A stretch of DNA of 64,000 nucleotides, from NCBI RefSeq assembly GCF_014699135.1, contig NZ_JACOFT010000004.1, positions 1 through 64,000 on the forward strand, in the 5' to 3' direction. The translations under genes and the position numbers were made by a program. Source of the DNA: Cognatundibacterium aquatile (GTDB lineage Bacteria; Pseudomonadota; Gammaproteobacteria; Burkholderiales; Burkholderiaceae_D). A model generated the notes under the pieces. It made no database searches. It was not told the origin of the DNA and saw only the letters and a list, made by a program, of their open reading frames with translations. Below, in pieces: positions 18,051-25,221 of the stretch. Every line of letters begins with the position of its first letter. Position 1 is the first letter of the stretch.

Positions 18051-20294
18051 TCAGAAGTTTGCTTTGAACTGCACGCCATAGCTGCGTGGTTCATTGACGA
18101 TACCTGTCAGGTTGTTGAAGTCGATTGCGGCGATGACTTGTTGCTTATTGGTGATGTTACGGCCATAAGCGGCGAGTTCATATTTGCCATCGGCCCAGAC
18201 GTAACCAACGCGCAGACCACCTTCCAGCATAGACTTTGCTTTGTACTCTTTTGCTTCGTACAGGAACATGTTGTAGCTGTCTTTGTAAGCCCAGTCCGTA
18301 TTCGCATACAGAGTACCGGCACCGATTTGCGTCGAATATTTCAACGAGAAATTTCCTACCCATTTAGGCGCACGTGGCAACGGGTTGCCGCCGATTAAAA
18401 CTGTACCGGCGACAGGGCCTTTCGTATTTGTTACAGTACAACCGTTGCCACATGGAGCGACGAACAGTTTGTCATCTTTGATTTCAGTATCGTTATAGCT
18501 GACACCTACCGTCGTTTTCCAGTTGCGGTTCAGATTTGCTTGTAAATCCAGTTCAAAACCCTGACCAACGGCTTTATCTGCGTTAACCAGTTTGTTTTGA
18601 TTGACGCTGCCGCTACCAGCAGTGAGCTGCAAATCTTTTGCTGTGTAATGGAATACTGTCGCGCTCACACGAGCCGTATTGTCCAGAATATCCTTTTTGA
18701 TACCTGCTTCGAATGACAAGGTTTTTTCTGATTGTGCGACGGAAATAGTGTCGCCGAAAAGAACCCGACCTTGAACGCTAGGAGCACGATAGCCGGTTGC
18801 TGCGCGGGCAAATAAAGATGTTTCTTTATCCAACGTGTAATTGGCACCCAGATCCCAACTAACGTTAGTGGAAGACGGATGTGCTTGCAGGAAATCGGTA
18901 TTTTTCCCACCAAATGGCGTCTGCGTTCTCTGTGCGTCAAAATCTTTTTTATCGCTGGTGTAGCGCACGCCGCCACGCAATTTCAGTTTTTCGTTAACCG
19001 CATAATTCAGAGTCCCGAATGCGGCCCACGATTTTGCGTTCTGATGCTGTACCGCATAGCCATTTTGTGGGTTGCCAGCGCTCATGGAATCAAAGTTAAA
19101 ACTGTCGACTTGCAGATCTTCGCTGAAATAGTACAGACCTGTGATCCATTGCAGAGAGTCTTTGGTATTGGACTCAAGGCGGACTTCCTGAGTGACTTGT
19201 TTCAGATTTGGAAGGCCATCAGCGGTTTCAGATGCGAACGGAATGAATCCCGGGCCGGAAGTTGCTCCGGCGCTGTAACCACCATCAACGTCAGCTCGGC
19301 TATAGAATTTTGCTTTGTCGTACGCCGTGATGGAGTGAATGCTCATGCCCGGCAAATCCCAGCGCAGACGCAGGCTGGCACCGGAGGAAGTCAGGGTTTG
19401 GGTGTTCAAACCATCGGTAGGGTAGGTTCCGTAATCGAAGCCAGGTACAAGATTATTCGTGCCTTTCTGGATGATATTGGCGCGGAATAAGGTCGCGTTA
19501 CCAGACATGTCGCGACCATGTAAATTCATCAGAGCGCTGAAGTCAGATGTTTTGTAAGAGAACTGCAGGCGCGCAGCATTGTCGCGGTAGCCTTCCAGAT
19601 TTTTTTCACCGGTAGAGCGTGGATTGGTCACGCGGTCATCGCGGCTTTGCGCCTGACCTGAGAAGCGCATCGCCCATTCTTTGCTGAGCGGCACGTTGAT
19701 GGCACCTTCCAGATTCACCGCATTATTGTTGCCGTAACCGAGGCTGCCGTAACCTTCAAAGCGGTTCGTTGGTTTTGCTGAGTCGAATTTCAGCACGCCA
19801 GCCGGCGAGTTGCGACCAAACAGTGTGCCTTGCGGACCGCGCAAAATTTCAACCTGATCGACGTCAAAAACCGGGAAGCCTTTGAGGATAGGGCTCTCTT
19901 GTACGACATCATCAAAAATAAGTCCGACAGGTTGCGATGCATTCAGATCGAAATCAGTGTTACCCAGGCCTCGGATATAAAACCGAGGAAAAGACCGACC
20001 GAAATCGGATTCGATATTCAGACTGGGTACGCGCGCTGAAAGGAAGCGGATATCCTGACCGCTGGCATTATAAGTATCAAGCGCCTCGCCTTTAATGGCG
20101 GAAATGGACATCGGCACTTCTTTGATGTTTTCCGCGCGGCGGTTCGCGGTGACGATGACTGTTTCCAGTTTCGTCGTATCGTTGCTTGCTTCCTGTGCCC
20201 ATGCAGACTGCATAGGAAACGCAGATGCGATTGCTAATGCAATCAGACTGCGAGCTTGTACTTTCAGTACGGAATGAGAAAATAACTTTTGCAT
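18051..20294 (-). CDS. TonB-dependent outer-membrane receptor
   Basis: A protein of 747 residues starting MQKLFSHSVLK; the upstream ATG at 20309 is less likely because GGGGA precedes the second ATG. A signal peptide ends at WAQ-E. A TonB-box-like LETVIVTANRR follows, then the plug domain (VEILRGPQGTLFGRNSPAGVLKF) and a 22-strand barrel that ends in F. The plug and barrel style (NRRAENIKEVPMSISA) fits the broad group of receptors with varied substrates including carbohydrates, aromatics and siderophores. No substrate genes are adjacent, so the ligand is unknown. A perfect FNR-type box lies 140 bases upstream of the start (20434-20447). Confidence 0.92.
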   Translation of the reverse strand: MQKLFSHSVLKVQARSLIALAIASAFPMQSAWAQEASNDTTKLETVIVTANRRAENIKEVPMSISAIKGEALDTYNASGQDIRFLSARVPSLNIESDFGRSFPRFYIRGLGNTDFDLNASQPVGLIFDDVVQESPILKGFPVFDVDQVEILRGPQGTLFGRNSPAGVLKFDSAKPTNRFEGYGSLGYGNNNAVNLEGAINVPLSKEWAMRFSGQAQSRDDRVTNPRSTGEKNLEGYRDNAARLQFSYKTSDFSALMNLHGRDMSGNATLFRANIIQKGTNNLVPGFDYGTYPTDGLNTQTLTSSGASLRLRWDLPGMSIHSITAYDKAKFYSRADVDGGYSAGATSGPGFIPFASETADGLPNLKQVTQEVRLESNTKDSLQWITGLYYFSEDLQVDSFNFDSMSAGNPQNGYAVQHQNAKSWAAFGTLNYAVNEKLKLRGGVRYTSDKKDFDAQRTQTPFGGKNTDFLQAHPSSTNVSWDLGANYTLDKETSLFARAATGYRAPSVQGRVLFGDTISVAQSEKTLSFEAGIKKDILDNTARVSATVFHYTAKDLQLTAGSGSVNQNKLVNADKAVGQGFELDLQANLNRNWKTTVGVSYNDTEIKDDKLFVAPCGNGCTVTNTKGPVAGTVLIGGNPLPRAPKWVGNFSLKYSTQIGAGTLYANTDWAYKDSYNMFLYEAKEYKAKSMLEGGLRVGYVWADGKYELAAYGRNITNKQQVIAAIDFNNLTGIVNEPRSYGVQFKANF

Positions 20295-20433
20295 GAAGGG
20301 AGTCCCCATAGTGGTTGATCAGTGACCAGATTGAGTGCATTAATGAGCCAGAAGTGTGCGTAGCGACGATGGTGTTCTTTGTTTGATCGTCGCTGCGCAA
20401 ACGTTTGCTTGCGGCTGCAATTAGTTATCTCTT

Positions 20434-20447
20434 TTGATGTAAATCAA
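20434..20447. promoter_or_regulatory. Perfect FNR/ANR-type box
   Basis: TTGAT-GTAA-ATCAA matches the FNR-family consensus TTGATN4ATCAA exactly. It lies about 140 bases upstream of the leftward TonB receptor and 310 bases upstream of the rightward flavoprotein gene at 20759. The rest of the 464-base intergenic region (20295-20758) holds no supported gene. A single 14-base match could occur by chance in a genome, but its place in a large divergent promoter region favours function. Confidence 0.5.
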
Positions 20448-20758
20448 GTCAAGTGTTAACTCTTTTATGACAAAAATAAGTTTAGATATGAGCGAAATCG
20501 TGTGGTGAATTTCAAACAGTCGGGTACTCCGCGATCAGCAACCTCAGTTTTCTGTATTTGCAGAATCCGATGGCGCGATTTTTACGATGAGGCGATTTTG
20601 CACTGTAAAGCAGCATCGCTGGTTGAGCCGCACGATCAAGCGGCTGACGTGTTGACGGCGTCGCGTGGTAGCGCCATTCTGATTCGTATTGCTGATTGTT
20701 ATTGTCCGTAGCTGAAGTGGATTCCGCTACAATCACGCCTGAATTTTTTGAGGCTGCC

Positions 20759-21955
20759 ATGAATAAACAATTTGATGTTGCTGTAATCGGTGCCGGCGCG
20801 GCAGGAATGATGTGTGCGGCGGTGGCCGGGCAGCGTGGCAAACGTGTTGTGTTGATTGATCATGCGAGCCGTCTGGCTGAAAAAATCCGCATTTCTGGCG
20901 GCGGCCGTTGTAATTTTACGAATCTGCATGCCAGCCCTGTCAATTTTTTGTCAGAAAATTCGCATTTCTGTAAAAGTGCTTTGTCGCGCTACACCCCGCA
21001 AGATTTTTTGTCTCTGATGAAGCGCTACAACATCGCTTGGCACGAAAAACACAAAGGCCAGTTATTTTGTGATGACAGTGCCGAAGACATCATTCGCATG
21101 CTGAAGGCGGAATGTGATCTGGGTAAGGTGCAGTGGCGCATGTCTTGTGCAGTCACTGATGTACAAACGGCCGATGCTGGCTTTGTCGTTCAGACGTCGC
21201 AAGGCGACATCATGGCGGCGCAAGTTGTCGTTGCAACGGGCGGGCTGTCGATTCCTAAGATCGGTGCTACCGATTTCTCACACAAGATTGCGCGTCAGTT
21301 TGGTTTGAAAATCATAGAGACCAGACCTGCTTTGGTGCCATTGACGTTTGACGCGGCTGCGTGGGAGCCGTTTGTGCCGCTGTCTGGCATTTCTCTTGAA
21401 GTCGATATTGAGACCGGCGACAAGAAGAACAAAGCGCTGTTCCGTGAAGATTTGCTGTTCACGCACCGGGGCTTGTCGGGGCCGGGCGTATTGCAGATTT
21501 CAAGTTACTGGCAACCGGGTACGCCTATCCGGATTAATCTGTTGCCGGAAATCGATCTGGCAGAAGATTTGATCGCGGCTAAAACGACGACAAAAAAGAA
21601 TCTGGCAAATTATTTGTCACAATATTTACCGGTACGCCTGATTGATGGCCTGCTGACTGCCCATGCATTCGATGGCAATCTAAAAATCGCGGATATGCAG
21701 GATAAGCGTTTGCGTTTGCTGGCCGAAAAAATCAATCGCTGGGAGCTGATTCCTAATGGTTCTGAAGGTTATCGCAAGGCTGAAGTGACGCGCGGCGGAG
21801 TGGATACGCGAGAGTTGTCGCAGCAGAGCATGATGGCGAACAAAGTTCCCGGACTGTATTTTATTGGAGAGGCGGTGGATGTCACTGGCTGGCTGGGAGG
21901 TTATAACTTCCAATGGGCATGGGCTTCGGGCAGCGCCGCCGGAATGGCAGTGTGA
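20759..21955 (+). CDS. HI0933-like flavoprotein (YhiN/BaiN family)
   Basis: A protein of 398 residues. It starts MNKQFDVAVIGAGAAGMMCA with the Rossmann FAD-binding GxGxxG, and GAGGCTGCC precedes the ATG at 20759; the open frame from 20696 is rejected. RISGGGRCNFTN near residue 46 and the C-terminal GLYFIGEAVDVTGWLGGYNFQWAWASG are family signatures. These are FAD-dependent oxidoreductases annotated as NAD(P)/FAD-dependent, some acting on bile acids or quinones; the physiological substrate here is unknown. It appears monocistronic. Confidence 0.9.
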   Translation: MNKQFDVAVIGAGAAGMMCAAVAGQRGKRVVLIDHASRLAEKIRISGGGRCNFTNLHASPVNFLSENSHFCKSALSRYTPQDFLSLMKRYNIAWHEKHKGQLFCDDSAEDIIRMLKAECDLGKVQWRMSCAVTDVQTADAGFVVQTSQGDIMAAQVVVATGGLSIPKIGATDFSHKIARQFGLKIIETRPALVPLTFDAAAWEPFVPLSGISLEVDIETGDKKNKALFREDLLFTHRGLSGPGVLQISSYWQPGTPIRINLLPEIDLAEDLIAAKTTTKKNLANYLSQYLPVRLIDGLLTAHAFDGNLKIADMQDKRLRLLAEKINRWELIPNGSEGYRKAEVTRGGVDTRELSQQSMMANKVPGLYFIGEAVDVTGWLGGYNFQWAWASGSAAGMAV

Positions 21956-22007
21956 TCCGGTTCGCCCAATCTGAAGTAGCGAGAGCAGAGGCAATCTGGG
22001 AGAGGCT

Positions 22008-22031
22008 AAATATACTGGGGGGAGTATATTT
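22008..22031. promoter_or_regulatory. TACT-G6-AGTA palindrome, RcnR/CsoR-type operator candidate
   Basis: AAATATACT, six G residues, and AGTATATTT form a perfect 24-base inverted repeat. The core TACT-G6-AGTA is nearly the site described for the nickel/cobalt sensor RcnR and relatives in the CsoR/RcnR/FrmR family. An inverted half-site ATACTCCCC lies at 22074-22082, and CCCCAG at 22036-22041 can pair with CTGGGG at 22015-22020. It lies between the flavoprotein stop and rpsU; no metal transporter or CsoR-family gene is adjacent. RNA folding is an alternative explanation. Confidence 0.45.
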
Positions 22032-22241
22032 TAAACCCCAGATTTAACGCGGACATTTATTCGTTTTTGCCGGATACTCCCCATTTTTCTTAAAAAATAT
22101 GGCTTGGGGTGTTGACTTCTTGTTGTTTTTTGCTAGGGCGAGGCAATTTTTTGCGTAAGATTTAATCATCGTCCTTCCCATATCTGCAAAAGCCTGCTAA
22201 TATCTCGTTCTTCTATAAATCTTTCATTGGTTTGAACTTAC

Positions 22242-22454
22242 ATGACCACAATTCGCCTTAAAGAAAACGAGCCGTTCGAAGTCGCCATGCGCCGCTTCAA
22301 GCGCACTATCGAAAAGACCGGTCTGTTGACCGAATTGCGCGCTCGCGAGTTCTACGAGAAGCCAACTGCAGAGCGTAAGCGTAAGCTGGCAGCAGCAGTT
22401 AAGCGTCACTACAAACGTATTCGTAGTCAGCAATTGCCTAAGAAAATGTATTAA
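22242..22454 (+). CDS. rpsU: 30S ribosomal protein S21
   Basis: A protein of 70 residues, [21 protein letters not shown], with the basic C-terminal tail typical of S21. It helps the small subunit to pair with the Shine-Dalgarno sequence at initiation. It is the first gene of the macromolecular synthesis operon (rpsU-yqeY-dnaG-rpoD). The hairpin at 22516-22541 separates it from yqeY and may act as an attenuator, as in E. coli between rpsU and dnaG. Its own ribosome binding site is weak. Confidence 0.97.
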   Translation: MTTIRLKENEPFEVAMRRFKRTIEKTGLLTELRAREFYEKPTAERKRKLAAAVKRHYKRIRSQQLPKKMY

Positions 22455-22515
22455 TTCCGATTTGGTGTCTGGCGTAGTCAGATACTTTCGGTGTTGCATT
22501 GCTTAGGTATTGCAT

Positions 22516-22552
22516 GCCCGCTCCGGTCAGCCGCAGCGGGCTTTATTATTTT
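22516..22552 (+). terminator. Attenuating terminator between rpsU and yqeY
   Basis: GCCCGCT pairs with AGCGGGC around a 12-base loop that contains further GC pairs, followed by TTTATTATTTTT. Partial read-through would set the ratio between S21 and the downstream primase and sigma factor. Confidence 0.7.
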
Positions 22553-22581
22553 TATCTGATTCAGTTACTCAGGGGTAAGTC

Positions 22582-23028
22582 ATGAGCTTAAAAGAGCAAA
22601 TCACCGATGATATGAAAGCCGCGATGCGTGCCAAGGAAGCTGGCAAGCTCGGGACTATCCGTTTGTTGACGGCAGCAATGAAGCAAAAAGAAGTCGATGA
22701 GCGCGTTGAATTGGATGATGGCATGATCCTCGCCATTATTGAGAAGATGATCAAGCAGCGCAAAGATTCGATTCAGCAATTCGAAGCGGGTGGCCGCCAG
22801 GATCTGGCCGATATCGAAAAAGCGGAATTGGCTGTGCTCTCGACCTATATGCCAGCGGCTTTGTCTGATGAAGAAGTTCAGGCGGCGGTTGCCGCTGCTG
22901 TTGCCGAGACTGGCGCTGCAGGTCCGCAGGATATGCGTAAAGTAATTGACGTGTTAAAAATGAAGCTTGCCGGCCGCGCAGATATGGGAAAAGTATCCGG
23001 CTTGGTGAAAGCAGCTTTGAGCCGTTAA
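22582..23028 (+). CDS. yqeY: GatB/YqeY domain protein
   Basis: A protein of 148 residues, MSLKEQITDDMKAAMRAKEAGKLGTIRLL, all-helical with the tail KVSGLVKAALSR that resembles the C-terminal tRNA-binding domain of GatB. AGGGGTAAGTC precedes the ATG. Free-standing YqeY is thought to have a role linked to tRNA or amidotransferase activity but is not well understood. It is placed between rpsU and dnaG, a common betaproteobacterial order. Confidence 0.92.
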   Translation: MSLKEQITDDMKAAMRAKEAGKLGTIRLLTAAMKQKEVDERVELDDGMILAIIEKMIKQRKDSIQQFEAGGRQDLADIEKAELAVLSTYMPAALSDEEVQAAVAAAVAETGAAGPQDMRKVIDVLKMKLAGRADMGKVSGLVKAALSR

Positions 23029-23078
23029 TTTTGTATTTTATTTGTCAATTGCAGCGGTTGAAAAACCGGTAAGCAGAC

Positions 23079-24875
23079 TTGATTCCACAAAGCTTTATTC
23101 AGGATTTACTCGCCCGCGTTGACATTGTTGACGTGGTGGGTAAATACGTCCAGCTGAAAAAAGGTGGCGCAAACTATATGGGTTTGTGTCCCTTTCATAA
23201 TGAAAAATCCCCTAGTTTTACCGTAAGTCCGACCAAGCAGTTTTATCACTGCTTTGGTTGCGGTGCGCATGGTAGCTCCATCGGGTTTTTGATGGAATAT
23301 TCAGGTTTAAGCTTTGTCGACGCCATTCGTGACTTGGCGCAAAGTAATGGCATGGTCGTTCCTGAAGAAGATCGCATGCTGCCAGCGCAACGGGCGGAGG
23401 TGCAGGCGAAAAGTCTGGCCTTGTCAGAAGTCATGACCAAAGCCGGGGAGTATTACAAGCAGCAGTTGCGCTCGGCACCACCAGCGATTGCATATCTGAA
23501 AAAGCGTGGTCTGACCGGGGAGATTGCTGCTCGTTTCGGTTTGGGTTTTGCGCCGGATGCATGGGATGGTTTGCGCTCTGTCTTTGCGGACTATCAGGCG
23601 CCCGAGCTGGTTGAGGCTGGGCTGGTCATCGATAAAAGCGACGAAGAAGGTGGTGGACGCAAGCGCTATGACCGTTTCCGCGATCGCGTGATGTTCCCGA
23701 TTCGTAATACGAAGGGGCAGATCATAGGTTTTGGCGGGCGCATTATGGAGCAGGGCGAGCCTAAATATCTGAACTCCCCTGAAACGCCGCTATTTCAGAA
23801 GGGCTACGAACTCTACGGTTTATTTGAGGCGCGTCAGGCGATTCGTGATGCCGGTTATGTACTGGTCACCGAAGGCTACATGGATGTCGTTGCGCTGGCG
23901 CAAATGGGTTTTCCGCAAGCCGTTGCGACATTGGGCACAGCTTGTACGCCAACACACGTACAAAAATTGTTGCGGCAGACAGATCATGTTGTATTCAGCT
24001 TCGATGGTGATACTGCCGGCCGACGCGCTGCCCGGCGTGCGCTCGATGCCTGCTTACCTCATGCGAATGACGATAAATTTATTAAGTTTCTGTTTTTGCC
24101 TGCCGAGCATGATCCAGATAGCTTTATCCGTGAATTTGGCGCGGACGCGTTTGAGCAGCAAGTACATGAGGCGATGCCGTTGTCCCAGTTTTTCATGCGG
24201 GAGATGATTGCTGATCATGATCTCAATTCGGCAGAGGGGCGTGCAAAAACGCAGTTTGACGCTAAACCCTTGCTGCAAACGATGCAGCCTTCTGGGTTGC
24301 GTTTGCAAATGGTGCGCAATCTGGCGCAGGTGACGCAGACGACTCCCGCCGAGATCGAGGCTTTGTTTGAGCTTTCCCAGCCAGTTGCCCGTCAGAAGCT
24401 TGCTCCGCCACGGTCGAAACGCAGTGCGCCGGTTGGCCTTGAGCGCCAGATTATGCGGATACTCGTGGCTTATCCAGCCTTAGCGCTGATGCTTGACGAC
24501 GTTGCTCTTGCTGAGGCGGCGTTGTTGGCGCCGGATGGCGCAGAGATGTTGATGCAGTTAGTCGGTATTGCGAAAGAGATGGGCGAGGGGGCGCAATTTG
24601 CAGCGCTGGCTGAGCGATTGCGCGTCGTTAGTTCCGATTTCGATGGTTTGATCGCGGAAGTGGCAGGTCAGACCGATGCTGATGCTGAATTGGTCAGGCT
24701 GGAATTGCTTGGTGCCATCCGACAGATTCGCTCTCAGGCGCTCAAATATGAGGCAGAAAGATTGGTGGCATCCGGTTTGCGCACTGAAGTAGAAAAGGCG
24801 CGCTGGCGTGAAATTATGCAGTTGCAGGAAGATTTGCGCAAAGAGGCGGCCGCGGAAGCTGGGAGTCGCCAGTAA
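23079..24875 (+). CDS. dnaG: DNA primase
   Basis: A protein of 598 residues with a TTG start at 23079, chosen because IPQSFIQDLLARVDIVDVVG is the canonical primase beginning. The zinc-binding domain has C37-x2-H40 and C58-x2-C61. The TOPRIM core shows V-T-E-G-Y-M-D-V-V-A-L and the D-x-D region F-S-F-D-G-D-T-A-G. The C-terminal helicase-binding region is helical and less conserved. It makes RNA primers for the replication fork together with DnaB. It is 50 bases after yqeY in the macromolecular synthesis operon. Confidence 0.97.
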   Translation: MIPQSFIQDLLARVDIVDVVGKYVQLKKGGANYMGLCPFHNEKSPSFTVSPTKQFYHCFGCGAHGSSIGFLMEYSGLSFVDAIRDLAQSNGMVVPEEDRMLPAQRAEVQAKSLALSEVMTKAGEYYKQQLRSAPPAIAYLKKRGLTGEIAARFGLGFAPDAWDGLRSVFADYQAPELVEAGLVIDKSDEEGGGRKRYDRFRDRVMFPIRNTKGQIIGFGGRIMEQGEPKYLNSPETPLFQKGYELYGLFEARQAIRDAGYVLVTEGYMDVVALAQMGFPQAVATLGTACTPTHVQKLLRQTDHVVFSFDGDTAGRRAARRALDACLPHANDDKFIKFLFLPAEHDPDSFIREFGADAFEQQVHEAMPLSQFFMREMIADHDLNSAEGRAKTQFDAKPLLQTMQPSGLRLQMVRNLAQVTQTTPAEIEALFELSQPVARQKLAPPRSKRSAPVGLERQIMRILVAYPALALMLDDVALAEAALLAPDGAEMLMQLVGIAKEMGEGAQFAALAERLRVVSSDFDGLIAEVAGQTDADAELVRLELLGAIRQIRSQALKYEAERLVASGLRTEVEKARWREIMQLQEDLRKEAAAEAGSRQ

Positions 24876-25024
24876 CTCGCGGCGGTTCTTTTTCCGTAAG
24901 AAATTTGTCAGTTTTTCATCTGAATTTATTTCGACTATGTCTGTGATAATAAATGGTTTGCCTATTTTTTTATCAATTTAGTTGTCGTTACTCTGGCTTT
25001 GGGCTAGAGAATGTGACGCTCGCG

Positions 25025-25033
25025 TGGTATAAT
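25025..25033 (+). promoter_or_regulatory. Extended -10 promoter for rpoD with long leader
   Basis: TGGTATAAT is a perfect TGN-TATAAT extended -10 element, with no good -35. It lies about 190 bases before the rpoD start. The leader to 25221 contains several short hairpins (GAGC-GTAAT-GCTC; GACT-CGGGA-AGTC) and a CTCCT at 25126-25130 that could pair with the AGGAG at 25216-25220. Confidence 0.6.
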
Positions 25034-25221
25034 TAAAGGCTTACGATTCAAGGTCTTAGGTTGTTTCATTTTGCGTAAAATCATTTGATTGTCGCAAAAT
25101 GTGTTGTTTAGGTGAGCGTAATGCTCCTCCGAGTAACCCAAAACACTGGCGCTGAGACTCGGGAAGTCTGAAGCAAAAATGGTTTGCTCCGCATACAGAT
25201 CGTCTGGTCTGATGCAGGAGT

